This document shows, in pieces, positions 34,092-43,286 of a stretch of 64,000 nt of DNA. Each line of letters opens with the position of its first letter. Within the stretch, counting starts at the first letter, position 1. This DNA is from CAZBRS01 sp964494475 (GTDB lineage: Bacteria > Myxococcota_A > UBA9042 > CAZBRS01), in the NCBI GenBank assembly GCA_964494475.1, contig CAZBRS010000032.1:5967-69966 (forward strand), in the 5' to 3' direction. The notes below the pieces were generated by a model, which did not search any database, was not told the origin of the DNA, and saw only the letters and a list, made by a program, of their open reading frames with translations. Both the position numbers and the translations under genes were made by a program.

Positions 34092-34508
34092 TTATTTCGG
34101 GCAGGCGTTCTTGGCGTCGGTCATGACGCCCTTGACCCACTCGACGTCCTTGGCGGCCAGGCGCCAGCCGCGGCTCCAGTCCTCGAGGTTCTCGTAGCCG
34201 TGGCGCTTGTAGGCCTCGAGCACGGCCTCGGGCTTGCCCGCGATCTGGGCGCAGTAGATGTCGGCGTAGGCGGCCGACAGCTTGGTCTTCAACTCCTCGG
34301 AGGGCACCGCGGGAGAGGCAGGAGCCTCGGCGGGCTGCACCGGCTCAGCGGGCTTGGCGGGCTCCGCGACGGGCGCGGGCTCGACGGGCTTGGGAGCCTC
34401 GGCCTTGGGCGCCTCGACCTTGGGCGCTTCAGCCTTGGGCTCTTCGTTCTTGCAGCCGACCAGTGCCATCGCGAGCAGCACCGAAGCGAGGGTAATCCAG
34501 CGCGTCAT
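34092..34508 (-). CDS. small lipoprotein with Pro/Ala/Lys linker, 138 aa
   Basis: The signal peptide ends in LLAMALVGCKN, lipidated at about residue 19. A low-complexity region follows (PKAEAPKVEAPKAEAPKPVE and PAEPVQPAEAPASPA), typical of a flexible spacer through the cell wall. A C-terminal helical domain of about 75 residues then contains two cysteines (DIYCAQIAGKPEAVLEAYKR, DAKNACPK) that could be disulfide-linked. No family was recognised. The ATG at 34508 is preferred; a TTG 12 nt upstream is possible. It has its own promoter and precedes pdxA by 8 nt. Confidence 0.75.
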   Translation of the reverse strand: MTRWITLASVLLAMALVGCKNEEPKAEAPKVEAPKAEAPKPVEPAPVAEPAKPAEPVQPAEAPASPAVPSEELKTKLSAAYADIYCAQIAGKPEAVLEAYKRHGYENLEDWSRGWRLAAKDVEWVKGVMTDAKNACPK

Positions 34509-34539
34509 GTTCTTGTCCAAGGAAGTCAGAACGGCGCCA

Positions 34540-34567
34540 AGGATACCCCAGGGTCGGGTGGGGTCAA
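34540..34567 (-). promoter_or_regulatory. promoter for the small lipoprotein/pdxA transcript
   Basis: On the minus strand TTGACC (34562-34567) and TATCCT (34540-34545) are 16 bp apart; the -35 matches five of six bases. It sits in the 67-nt gap after the epimerase gene. Confidence 0.55.
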
Positions 34568-34575
34568 GTGAGGTT

Positions 34576-35568
34576 TCAGGAACGCGCCACCACCACCCGC
34601 ACCGCCCGCGCCAAGCCCTCGTCCCTCGTGAGCAGGGGCCGGTAGCCCAGCAGGGCGCGGGCCTTGTCGGTCGAGAAGTGCGTCGAGTGGGTGGCCACGT
34701 CGAGGCGGTAGCGCGAGAGCGGCGCGAGGCCGGGCAGGCGCAGCACGCGCCACGCGTCTTCGACCAGCGCGGCCGCGCCCCGGGCCAGGGGCAGCGGCAG
34801 GGTCACGAAGCGCGGCGGCGGCAGGCCGGCCTCGCGGGCCAGCGCGCGGTAGAGGTCGGTGAAGCGGAGGCCGCCGTCGTCGCCGATCACGAAGGCCTGC
34901 CCCGCCGCGGCGGGGTGCTCGGCGGCCAGGGCCAGGCCCTCGCCCAGGTTGTCGCCGTGCACGGTGCCGAGCCAGGGGTCGCTGCCGCCCGGCAGCGGCA
35001 CCACGCGCCCGCGCAGCAGGCCGAGCAGCCCGGGCAGGCTCAGCCGGTCGTGCTCCCCGTACGGGAAGAACGCGGGGCGCACGACGGCCGCCTCGACGCG
35101 TCCCCGCGCGTGGGCATGGAAGAGCAGGCGCTCGCAGGCGATCTTCGAGCGCGCGTAGGCATTGACGCCGGCGTAGTCGTAGGGCTCGTCCTCACCGGCG
35201 TCGAGGAAGTCGCGGAAGCCGTGCACCGTGAGGCTCGAGGTGAACACGAAGCGCTGGAGGCCGGCCGACGCGGCCGCGTCGAGCAGCACGCGCGTGCCCT
35301 TCACGTTCACGTCGTAGAAGCGCGCCGGATCGCCCGTGTCGGCCACGTGGGCCGCCAGGTGCACCAGCGCCTCGCAGCCCGCGACGGCGCGCGCGGCGTC
35401 GGCAGGGCTCCGCACGTCACCCTCGACCACCTCGGCCAGCCAGGGCGCCGCAGCGCCCGGTTCGGTGCCCTTCCAGAGGAAACCCCGCACGCGGTGACCG
35501 CGCTCGGCCAGCCTCCGCACGGCGTGCGTACCGAGAAAGCCGTTGGCGCCCGTGACCACCACCCGCAT
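34576..35568 (-). CDS. NAD-dependent epimerase/dehydratase (extended SDR)
   Basis: This 330-residue protein is an extended short-chain dehydrogenase: the Rossmann motif VTGANGFLGTHAVRRLAERG, the GDVRSPAD segment, the ALVHLAAHVADTGD strand, FTSSLTVHGF with the catalytic Ser region, and the active-site YARSK in NAYARSKIACERLLF. The C-terminal half has the DVATHSTHFSTDKARALLGY motif. It resembles 3-beta-hydroxysteroid/dihydroflavonol-reductase-type and nucleotide-sugar-modifying enzymes. The substrate cannot be read. A perfect AAGGAG lies 8 nt before the ATG. Being next to a membrane glycosyltransferase suggests, but does not prove, a sugar role. Confidence 0.88.
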   Translation of the reverse strand: MRVVVTGANGFLGTHAVRRLAERGHRVRGFLWKGTEPGAAAPWLAEVVEGDVRSPADAARAVAGCEALVHLAAHVADTGDPARFYDVNVKGTRVLLDAAASAGLQRFVFTSSLTVHGFRDFLDAGEDEPYDYAGVNAYARSKIACERLLFHAHARGRVEAAVVRPAFFPYGEHDRLSLPGLLGLLRGRVVPLPGGSDPWLGTVHGDNLGEGLALAAEHPAAAGQAFVIGDDGGLRFTDLYRALAREAGLPPPRFVTLPLPLARGAAALVEDAWRVLRLPGLAPLSRYRLDVATHSTHFSTDKARALLGYRPLLTRDEGLARAVRVVVARS

Positions 35569-35585
35569 GACCTGCTCCTTCCCTA

Positions 35586-35614
35586 CTTCCGTGCCGCGTC
35601 CGTCCGACTATACT
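35586..35614 (+). promoter_or_regulatory. possible promoter for the glycosyltransferase/esterase operon
   Basis: TATACT (35609-35614) is a five-of-six -10; the -35 region (35586-35591, CTTCCG) is weak, suggesting activator dependence. The ATG follows 27 nt downstream. Confidence 0.45.
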
Positions 35615-35640
35615 ACGCCCGACGTGGCCATCGGTGACAG

Positions 35641-37266
35641 ATGCCTTCGACCCGCTCCCTGGTGCTGCTCGTCGCGCTCGGGGTCGCCGTGCGCCTGGTC
35701 ATGGTGCTGCCCTTCGATCTGCCCACGCTCGTCGACGCCAAGACCATCCTGCTCGACGACTCGTTCTACTCGCTGGCCATCGCGCGGAACCTGCTCTACG
35801 GTCTCGGCTTCACCGCCGACGGGCTGCACCCCACCAACGGCTTCCAGCCGCTCTTCGTGTTCCTGGCCGTGCCCTTCTACTGGATCGGGGGCCTGCTCGG
35901 CGACGACCACGTGGCGCCCGTCTACGCCGTCCAGGTGTTCCTGGCGCTCGTGAACGCGCTGATCGCCGTCCCCATCGCGCGGCTCACGGCGCGCCTGGTC
36001 CCCGCCCGCCCGCGCGCGCCCTGGCTCGCCGCGGCCACCTGGTGCCTCTGGCCCTACGCAGCGCGCGCGGGCGTGAACGGACTCGAGACGTCGCTGGCCG
36101 CCCTGGCCGTGGCCTCGATCGCGGTCTTCCACCTCGAGCGCACGGGCGACCGACGGCACGCCCCCGCGGGCCGCGACCTCGTGAGCCTGGGCGTGCTCCT
36201 GGGCTTCGGCTTCTGGGCGCGCATGGACGTGGTGCTGCTGGCGTTGCCCCTCGGCCTCGATCTCCTGGTCGGCGGCGCTCCGGCCCCCTGGCGCGGCCGA
36301 CTTGGGCGCGCGCTGGTGCCGGCCGTCGTCGCGGCGCTGCTGTTCGCGCCCTGGTTCTGGCTGTCGTACGCCACCACGGGCGAGCTCTTTCCCACGTCGG
36401 GCAAGGCCGTGCGCCAGTTCTCCGAGGTGCTGTACCCGGCCGAGTGGACGTCGCCCATGCTGGAGAACGCCCGCGTGGCCCTGGCGGCGTTGCTCGACTC
36501 GCCCTTCCTGCCCGACTGGAAGGCCCTCGGAGGGGCGCTCGGCCACCCCGCGCTCCGCGACTGGTTCGTCACGCGCCAGTCGGCCGGGCTCGGCCTGCTC
36601 TTCGTGGGCTTGCCTCTGCTCGCGGCGCTCGGCGTGCTGAGGTGGCGTCGCCGCGAGGCGGTGCGCGCGCTGCTGGCCGAGACCTCGCCGTTCGTGCTCT
36701 ACGCCGCCCTGATGGTGCTCGTGTACGTGGCCGTGGTCCAGGGCGACTACTACTTCTACCGCTACCTCTACGTGCTGCTGCCCCTGGGCCTGCCCGTGGC
36801 CTTCCGCCTGGTCGACGGGCTCGACTCGCCGCGGGCCGTGCGCATCACGGGGTCCGTGCTGGCCGGCGTGTTCGCCCTGAACGTGGGCGCGCAGGCGCGC
36901 GGCGTGGTGGTCGACGACCGGCACGGGCAGTACTTCCGGCTGCTCGGACACTACGACTTCGCCCTGCCGCTGGGGGCCTTCCAGTCGGGCACGCTCTCGT
37001 ACTTCCTCCCCGGCGCGCCCGTGGTCAACCTCGACGGCGTGGTGAACGCCGACGCCTATCGCGCCATCCGCGAGCGTCGACTCTGCGACTACGCGCGGGG
37101 CCTGGGCCTGAAGACGGTGGTCGACGGCTCCGAGATCCTGCGCGCCTTCTTCTGGCACGATCAGCCCCCCTGTCGGGACTGGCGTGTCGAGGCATCCTTC
37201 GGTACGGTGGACGTCGTCCGGATCGATCCGCCGGCCCCCGCGCCGGCAGCAACGGAGGTTCCCTGA
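35641..37266 (+). CDS. PMT/GT39-like membrane glycosyltransferase, 541 aa
   Basis: The protein has about 10-12 hydrophobic helices. Its first long loop holds the acidic signature of GT-C enzymes: AKTILLDDSFYSLAIARNLL followed by GLHPTNGFQPLF. This DDSFY...HPTNGFQPL pattern is a hallmark of bacterial PMT/ArnT-like transferases that use polyprenyl-phosphate sugars. The last 120 residues form a soluble domain (VVNLDGVVNADAYRAIRE, FGTVDVVRIDPP). Acceptor unknown. The gene overlaps the next lipoprotein gene by 1 nt (TGATG), so the two are coupled. It is not a close copy of the other glycosyltransferase at 31.65 kb. Confidence 0.8.
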   Translation: MPSTRSLVLLVALGVAVRLVMVLPFDLPTLVDAKTILLDDSFYSLAIARNLLYGLGFTADGLHPTNGFQPLFVFLAVPFYWIGGLLGDDHVAPVYAVQVFLALVNALIAVPIARLTARLVPARPRAPWLAAATWCLWPYAARAGVNGLETSLAALAVASIAVFHLERTGDRRHAPAGRDLVSLGVLLGFGFWARMDVVLLALPLGLDLLVGGAPAPWRGRLGRALVPAVVAALLFAPWFWLSYATTGELFPTSGKAVRQFSEVLYPAEWTSPMLENARVALAALLDSPFLPDWKALGGALGHPALRDWFVTRQSAGLGLLFVGLPLLAALGVLRWRRREAVRALLAETSPFVLYAALMVLVYVAVVQGDYYFYRYLYVLLPLGLPVAFRLVDGLDSPRAVRITGSVLAGVFALNVGAQARGVVVDDRHGQYFRLLGHYDFALPLGAFQSGTLSYFLPGAPVVNLDGVVNADAYRAIRERRLCDYARGLGLKTVVDGSEILRAFFWHDQPPCRDWRVEASFGTVDVVRIDPPAPAPAATEVP

Positions 37267-39494
37267 TGCACGCGTCCTCGCGATCCATGACCCTGGCCCT
37301 CGCGCTGCTGCTCCTGCTCCCGTTCGGCTGCGGAGGCGGCGACCACGCCACCGACGCCGCGGTCGACGCGCCGGCCGACGCGCTCGCCGAAGCGGGCGAC
37401 GCGACGCCCGACGCCCGACCGGAGATCACCCCCGACGTGCCCGACACCGCCGAAGCGGAGGCCGACGTCCCCGTCGAGATGGTCGATCGGCGCTTCGCGT
37501 TCCGCGCCGTCTTCGGGCTGTCGATGGGCGCCAACGCCACGCTCATCGCCGCACGGCACCCCGGCATGTTCGACACGGCCGGGGGCCAGGGGGGCTACCT
37601 CGACTACCGCTACCTGGGCGCGCTGGTGCGCGACCGCGCCTTCGGCGGCTTCTGCCCCATGGAGCAGATCCTCGCGAACCTCGACACCATCGACGAGATG
37701 GACACCCCCGGCTTCTGCGGCCCGGTCAAGGCCAGCGAGCCCTACGAGTTCGACTGGGACTTCAACAACTTCGTCTACGACTTCGGCCCCACCGAGTTCA
37801 CGCGCGGCTTCTACCTCGACGTGTTCGAGGGCTTCATGCTGCTATACGGCAACTTCTTCTCGTACAACCCCGACAACCCGCTGCTGCCGCCGGGCGTGCC
37901 CCTCGAGTGGCACCAGAGCACCTCCGATCACGACAAGTGCGCGTCCCCGCTACACGTCGGAAAGCCCCACAACTTCAACAAGGAATACAACCCCCTGGGC
38001 GACTACGACCTGGTCACCGTCTGCGACGGCGAGAACCCCGTGGGCTGCAAGGACGGCGATCCCACCAAGTGCGGCGAAGACAACCCCGACTACCTGAAGC
38101 TGGCCGCCTCCTACGACCCGGCGTACCCCCACACGCGGCCCCTGTCGTTCGTTCTGGCGGTCGATTACAACGGCAACGGCCGGCGCGACTACGCCGAGCC
38201 CATCGTGGTGAACTCCAACGAACGCTGGCTCGACGTGGGCAGCGACGGCTGCCCCAACGAGCGCGAAGACGGCGCGGGCGGTTGCTTCGCCGACGCCATC
38301 CCCCACGGCGAGGGGGTCGACGCCAACGGTGACGACTTCGACCTGCTCGAGAACCCTCGCGGCGACGAACGCGACCACCAGTGGCAGGAAGGCGAGCCCT
38401 TCGAAGACTACGGGCTCGACGGAGTGGCCAAGGAGGTGGCGGGCCAGGCCGACTTCGGCGAGGACAACGGCACGTTCGACTACAACCCGAACTACCTGGC
38501 GGCGATCGCGAAGGATCTGCACACCCACTTCCAGGACGCGCCCCTCGACGAGATCCAGGCCCTCGACTGGGAGTTCGACGGCGGCATCCGCGACCCCCTC
38601 AGCCACCTGACCAGCAACCTGCACCTCCTGGTGCCCTTCGTCGAGCGCGGCAACGAGCTGAAGATCTACGAAGACTTCGCCGGGCGGCCCGGCACGCTGA
38701 TGCCCGACACCACCTGCGGCGGCCTCATGGACAGACTGGGCACCTTCGACTGGAGCGCCAGGGGCATCGGCCGCAACGTGCTGATCAAGTACGGCGACCC
38801 CAACGCCACGCTCGCGCAGCTCGAAGCGGGCGACGGCAAGCACATCGGCGACGGCTGCCAGATCGTGAACCGCGGGCTGGTGGGCTACGCCATCGCCTCA
38901 TGGCGCTGGCCCGACCCCATCGTGCAGAAGGGCTCCGGACTGCAGGGCAGCAACGTCGTCTCGACGTTCTACAGCCCGGGCCTGAAGAACCGCCGCTGGT
39001 TCGGCGTCACGCTGCCTCCGGGCTACGATCTGCCCGCGAACGAGGCCCTGCGCTACCCGCTGGCCGTGTTCCTCACGGGCCACGGCATGACCCTCGACAG
39101 CACCGCCATGACGGGCATCCTGACCAGCATCTACATGGTCCAGGGCAATCTGCCGCGCTTCATCCTGCTGGCGCCCGACGGGCAGTGCTGCAAGCGCCGC
39201 CTGTCGACGGGCGTGCGCTACTGCGGCTGCCTGAGAAAGGACGACGGCTGGAACTGCGTCGACCCCACCTGCCAGGGTCCGCACGAGTCGTGCAGCATCG
39301 AGATCATCGACGGCAACGACCTCGACGAGGAGTGCAACAAGGGCAACTTCTTCGCCAACCAGAAGGTCGACCGCTGGGGCAACACCGATGCTTCGACGTA
39401 CATGCGCTACGAAGACGGCGTGATGGACCTGATCGACCACGTCGACAAGAACTTCCGCACGCGCGAGCCGGCCACGTACTCGGTCCCGAAGTAA
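37266..39494 (+). CDS. lipoprotein with apparently permuted alpha/beta-hydrolase (esterase) domain, 742 aa
   Basis: The lipobox LLLLPFGC puts the lipidated cysteine at residue 22; an Asp/Ala-rich linker follows to about residue 70. The nucleophile elbow FGLSMGANATLIAARHPGMF then appears almost at once (Ser86), as in the second half of an esterase-D-type hydrolase. The first half of that fold (FGVTLPPGYD, YPLAVFLTGHG, FILLAPDGQCC, DLIDHVDKNFRTREPATYS) occurs instead at residues 576-742, where the protein ends. The middle contains a Ca-binding-like loop (DYNGNGRRDYAE) and several Asp/Glu-rich turns. This order is what a circularly permuted esterase would give. GGAGG lies before the ATG, which overlaps the upstream stop by 1 nt. 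Substrate unknown. Confidence 0.75.
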   Translation: MHASSRSMTLALALLLLLPFGCGGGDHATDAAVDAPADALAEAGDATPDARPEITPDVPDTAEAEADVPVEMVDRRFAFRAVFGLSMGANATLIAARHPGMFDTAGGQGGYLDYRYLGALVRDRAFGGFCPMEQILANLDTIDEMDTPGFCGPVKASEPYEFDWDFNNFVYDFGPTEFTRGFYLDVFEGFMLLYGNFFSYNPDNPLLPPGVPLEWHQSTSDHDKCASPLHVGKPHNFNKEYNPLGDYDLVTVCDGENPVGCKDGDPTKCGEDNPDYLKLAASYDPAYPHTRPLSFVLAVDYNGNGRRDYAEPIVVNSNERWLDVGSDGCPNEREDGAGGCFADAIPHGEGVDANGDDFDLLENPRGDERDHQWQEGEPFEDYGLDGVAKEVAGQADFGEDNGTFDYNPNYLAAIAKDLHTHFQDAPLDEIQALDWEFDGGIRDPLSHLTSNLHLLVPFVERGNELKIYEDFAGRPGTLMPDTTCGGLMDRLGTFDWSARGIGRNVLIKYGDPNATLAQLEAGDGKHIGDGCQIVNRGLVGYAIASWRWPDPIVQKGSGLQGSNVVSTFYSPGLKNRRWFGVTLPPGYDLPANEALRYPLAVFLTGHGMTLDSTAMTGILTSIYMVQGNLPRFILLAPDGQCCKRRLSTGVRYCGCLRKDDGWNCVDPTCQGPHESCSIEIIDGNDLDEECNKGNFFANQKVDRWGNTDASTYMRYEDGVMDLIDHVDKNFRTREPATYSVPK

Positions 39495-39524
39495 GGGCGC
39501 TGCTTGCTGCGCCCGAAGGGCGCT
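39495..39524. terminator. GC-rich hairpins between convergent genes, likely bidirectional terminator
   Basis: GGGCGC, GCGCCC and GGGCGC follow one another (39495-39523), so either of two perfect 6-bp stems can form. The second, GCGCCC-GAA-GGGCGC, has a tight GAA loop. They fill the whole 30-nt gap between the permuted-esterase gene and the convergent MopE-type gene. No long T-run is present. Confidence 0.45.
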
Positions 39525-42500
39525 TCAATCGTGCCGGCAATCCCCGGTCGCTGAATCGCACGAGTCGGTCGTCAGCGGGTTCTCGTCGTCACAGCTCTTC
39601 TGCGTGAAGGTGCAGCCCGAGATGGGCGAGCAGCCGTCTTCGGTGCAGAGGTCGTCGTCGGCGCACGTTCGGGGCGTCCAGGCGCACCCCGTGAGGGTGT
39701 CGCACGCGTCGACCGTGCAGGCGTTCGAGTCGTTGCAGCCGATGGGCGTGTTCTTGCAGTCGCCCGAGGCCAACAGGCACGAATCGGCCGTGCAGGCGTT
39801 GTCGTCGCCGCAGTTCTTCGCCGTGAAGACGCACCCACCTGGCACCAGGCTGTCGCACACGTCGAGGGTGCACAGGTTGAAGTCGTTGCACGTGCGGGGC
39901 GCGTGCTTGCACCCGCTGGACGCGCTGCAACTGTCGACCGTGCACTCGTCGAGGTCGTCGCAGTCGGTCTGGGCGTGCTCGCAGGTGCCCGTGTCGGGGT
40001 TGCACGTGTCGTCGGTGCAGGCGCTGCCATCGGAGCAGGGGATGGGCGTGTTCACGCAGGCGCCGGTCTCGGGGTCGCAGGTGTCGAGGGTGCACTTCAG
40101 GCCGTCGTCGCAGTCGACCGCCACGTTCAGGCAGAGCCCCGTGCCGGCCTCGCACTCGTCGAGGGTGCACGCCAGGCCGTCGTCGCAGGCCTTCGCGGGG
40201 AAGACGCAGCCGGCGACCGGATCGCAGCCGTCGTCGGTGCACGGATCGGTGTCGGCGCAGACAATGGCCTCGCCCACGCACGCTTGATCACCCTCGGCGC
40301 CGCTCGGGTCGGGGACGCACGTGTCACCGGTCGTGCACACCGTGAAGTCGGAGCACGCCTGCGCCGCGCAGTCGGGGTCGAGGCAATCGGCCCGGCCGTC
40401 GTCTTCGTCGTCGTGCCCGTTGGCGCAGTCGGCCTCGAAGCAATCGCCCACGCCGTCGCAGTTGGAGTCGCGGCAGTCGGTGAGCCCGTCGCCGTCGTCG
40501 TCCTGCCCGTTGGCGCAGGCCATCTCGGTGCACGAGGGCAGCGCGAAGCAGGCCGGGTCGAAGCAGTCGATCAGGAGATCGCAGTCGTTGTCCTGCTGGT
40601 CGAAGCAGCCCTCGTCGGCGCCGTGGTGCACGAACGGATCGGCGGGCGCGCAGTCGCTGTAGTCGGGATCGCCGTCGTCGTCGGAGTCGACCTCGCACAC
40701 GTCGCCCACGTCGTTGGCGTTGAGGTCGGCCTGGTCGGCGTTGGCCGCCAGCGGGCAGTTGTCGTCGCAGTCCTCGACCGCGCCGCCCGTGCAGGGGTGG
40801 TCGCCGGCGGTGCCGTTCGCGTCGCCGTCGGAGAGCACGCCGTCGTCATCGGCGTCGGGGTCGACGCAGTCGGCCAGCCCGTCGAGATCGAGGTCGGAGA
40901 AGCCCTCGTCGACGAGGCCCTCGCAGGTGTCGTCCTGTCCGTTGCACGCCTCGGCGCGACCGACGCCCTGTTCGTCGCAATGGGTGGCCGCCCCGCCTGG
41001 AGCGCAGACGCGCACGCCGTCTGCGCACGCGTCGCCGTCGGGGCCGTCACAGGCCTCGCCGAGATCGGGCCAGTCTTCGTCGGCGCCGCCCTCGCAGTCG
41101 TCGTCGTTCCCGTTGCAGGTCTCGACGTGCCCGGGGCCCGCGGCCTCGACGCACACCAGCCCGAACCCGTCTTCGTCGCACCCGTAGACACCCTCGGCGC
41201 ACCGGTCGTCGTCGGATCCGTCGCAGTCGTCACCGAGATCCGAGAAGGTCTCGTCGGTCAGGCCGTTGCAGTCGTCGTCGAGGCCGTTGCAGCGCTCGAC
41301 CAGGTTCTGGAAGGCCTCGAGCCCGCACACGACGCCATTCTTGGCGGTGTTGCACACGAAGACGCCGTGCTTGCACTTGTCGGAGTCGGGGCCGTCGCAG
41401 ATCATGTCGAGCGCCGGGTAGCCCTCGTCGGTCGCCCCGTCGCAGTCGTTGTCGCGGCCGTCGCAGGGGTCGGGCGCTCCGGGGAAGCTGCCGGCGTCGC
41501 CGTCGTCGCAGTCGGCGCAGACCAGGAGGCCGCAGTCGGGCCCTCCGCCGTACCCGTCGCCGTCGAGATCGAAGGGCTCGTCGGTCGCCCCGTCGCAGTC
41601 GTCGTCGACGCAGTTGCACACCTCGGGGGCACCGGGGAAGACCGTCTCGTCGCCGTCGTCGCAGTCGCCGCAGTCGTTCCACCCGTCGTCGTCGCCGTCG
41701 GTGGTGACGAAGCCCTCGTCGACGCCCAGATCGCAGTCGTTGTCCTTGCCGTCGCACACCTCGGGGGCGCCCTCGAAGACCGTCGCGTCGGTGTCGAGGC
41801 AGTCGCCGCAGCCGGCGCCGTGCTTGTCGTTGTCGGCGTCCGGGAAGCCGTCGTCGGTCTTGTTGTTGCAGTCGTCGTCGCGGCCGTTGCAGACCTCGGG
41901 GTGGCCGGGGTGGATGGCTTCGTTGGTGTCGTCGCAGTCGAGGCAGGCCGGCCAATCGTCGCCGTCGTCGTCGAAGCCCTCGTCGGTCAGGCCGTCGCAG
42001 TCGTCGTCGCGGGCGTTGCAGACCTCGGCCTTGCCCGGATGGCGGGTGGCGTCGCCGTCGTCGCAGTCGACGCTGGCCATGGCGCCGTCGCCGTCGTTGT
42101 CGTCGCTCCAGCCCAGGCAGCAGCGGAAACCGATCCAGGGGCGCTTCGGGTAGTCGACCTGCACCGCGTAGGTGCACGTGGCGCTCTGCCCGAGCTGCCA
42201 CTCGCCCCCGATGACCATGGCCTCGTTGGCTGTGGCGCCCACCCACTCGGCCACGTTGCCCACCAGGTCGAAGGCCCCCGACTCGGCGTTCAGGCAACCG
42301 CCGAAGGAGCCGGTCTCGACGATGGAGTTCTCGTCCTTGGTGTTGCACACGTTCTCGTTGTAGGCGTTGCCGTACGGGAACTTCAGGGACTGGCTTCCGC
42401 TGCAGGCGAGCTCCCACTCGCCGAGCGCGCACAGGCGCTTACCGCCAGCGTGGCAGGCAGCGCGGGCTTCGTCCCACGACACGTCGCGCAGAGGAAAGAC

Positions 42501-43286
42501 CAGCGCCAGCGAGCAGGAGGCGGCCGGATTGGTGGGGCACGCGCTGGCCTCGTAGGCGTCGATGAGGTAGGTGCCCGTGCCCACCATGTTCATGCCCGGG
42601 CGCGGCCCGCAGAAGCGATCGGCGCCGTCGCAGTCGTCGTCGACGCCGTTGCCGCACACCTCGTCGGCGCCGGGCCGGACCAACGCGTCGCCGTCGTCGC
42701 AATCGCGGGGCAGCCCGCCGCAGTCGTCGGTCGAGGGGAAGGTGTCGCCGTCGCCGTCGAAGCACGGGCACACCTCGTCGGTCAGCCCGTCGCAGTCTTC
42801 GTCCTGGCCGTCGCAGTAGAGCTCTTCGCCGAGGAGCGCGCCGTGACACGCCCCGCCCTGGCAACGGTCGTTGACCGTGCACGGATCGCCGTCGCTGCAC
42901 CCGGCTTCGATGGGCTCGTGGTCGCACTCGTCCTGGTCGTTGCAGAAGTCCTGCGTGCAGGGGTTGCCGTCGTCGCACGCCGACGCCACGCATCCGGGCA
43001 GCTCGGGGGCGCCCTCGTCGGCCGGCACGTCGGGGCCCTCGACGTCGACCGGCTCGGCGGCGTCGCGCCAGTCGGGCAGCACGAGCTCGGTCTCCCCCGC
43101 GTCGGGCTCGCCGACGTCGGTCAGCGACTCGGCGCGCACGCACACGTTGTTCTCGAGATCGCAGCGCCAGCCGTCGAGGCAGGTGCTGTCGCCCGTGCAG
43201 TAGAAGCGCGAGTGGTCGAGGTCGATGGGCGCGGTGCAGGCCACCAGCACCAGTCCGACGAACACCAGGGGCAGGCGGGTCCGCAT
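39525..43286 (-). CDS. MopE-type Cys/Asp-rich lipoprotein with FGE-like domain, 1253 aa
   Basis: A signal peptide with lipobox (GLVLVAC, cysteine 17) begins the protein. Short Cys modules (CTGDSTCLDGWRC) lead to MopE units of the form CDGxDEDCDGLTDE. A formylglycine-generating-enzyme-like domain follows at about residues 230-405 (GTYLIDAYEASACPTN, KRLCALGEWELACSG, FDLVGNVAEWVG). After it come at least ten more MopE units (EVCNGRDDDCNNKTDDG) and thrombospondin-3-like Asp repeats (DPDADDDGVLSDGD). The last 200 residues are repeats such as CDDGLACTLDECEAGTG. MopE units bind metals, Ca or Cu in characterised members. The FGE part lacks the cysteine pair after GG-x-W that FGE enzymes need, so it is probably structural or binding. 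It is coupled to the PEGA/TPR gene by 1 nt. Confidence 0.85.
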   Translation of the reverse strand: MRTRLPLVFVGLVLVACTAPIDLDHSRFYCTGDSTCLDGWRCDLENNVCVRAESLTDVGEPDAGETELVLPDWRDAAEPVDVEGPDVPADEGAPELPGCVASACDDGNPCTQDFCNDQDECDHEPIEAGCSDGDPCTVNDRCQGGACHGALLGEELYCDGQDEDCDGLTDEVCPCFDGDGDTFPSTDDCGGLPRDCDDGDALVRPGADEVCGNGVDDDCDGADRFCGPRPGMNMVGTGTYLIDAYEASACPTNPAASCSLALVFPLRDVSWDEARAACHAGGKRLCALGEWELACSGSQSLKFPYGNAYNENVCNTKDENSIVETGSFGGCLNAESGAFDLVGNVAEWVGATANEAMVIGGEWQLGQSATCTYAVQVDYPKRPWIGFRCCLGWSDDNDGDGAMASVDCDDGDATRHPGKAEVCNARDDDCDGLTDEGFDDDGDDWPACLDCDDTNEAIHPGHPEVCNGRDDDCNNKTDDGFPDADNDKHGAGCGDCLDTDATVFEGAPEVCDGKDNDCDLGVDEGFVTTDGDDDGWNDCGDCDDGDETVFPGAPEVCNCVDDDCDGATDEPFDLDGDGYGGGPDCGLLVCADCDDGDAGSFPGAPDPCDGRDNDCDGATDEGYPALDMICDGPDSDKCKHGVFVCNTAKNGVVCGLEAFQNLVERCNGLDDDCNGLTDETFSDLGDDCDGSDDDRCAEGVYGCDEDGFGLVCVEAAGPGHVETCNGNDDDCEGGADEDWPDLGEACDGPDGDACADGVRVCAPGGAATHCDEQGVGRAEACNGQDDTCEGLVDEGFSDLDLDGLADCVDPDADDDGVLSDGDANGTAGDHPCTGGAVEDCDDNCPLAANADQADLNANDVGDVCEVDSDDDGDPDYSDCAPADPFVHHGADEGCFDQQDNDCDLLIDCFDPACFALPSCTEMACANGQDDDGDGLTDCRDSNCDGVGDCFEADCANGHDDEDDGRADCLDPDCAAQACSDFTVCTTGDTCVPDPSGAEGDQACVGEAIVCADTDPCTDDGCDPVAGCVFPAKACDDGLACTLDECEAGTGLCLNVAVDCDDGLKCTLDTCDPETGACVNTPIPCSDGSACTDDTCNPDTGTCEHAQTDCDDLDECTVDSCSASSGCKHAPRTCNDFNLCTLDVCDSLVPGGCVFTAKNCGDDNACTADSCLLASGDCKNTPIGCNDSNACTVDACDTLTGCAWTPRTCADDDLCTEDGCSPISGCTFTQKSCDDENPLTTDSCDSATGDCRHD

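Noticed and set aside
40000..43000. Regular short repeats that could be taken for a CRISPR array
   Set aside because: The repeats are irregular in spacing, stay in frame and encode the Cys/Asp motif. There are no unique spacers and no cas genes.
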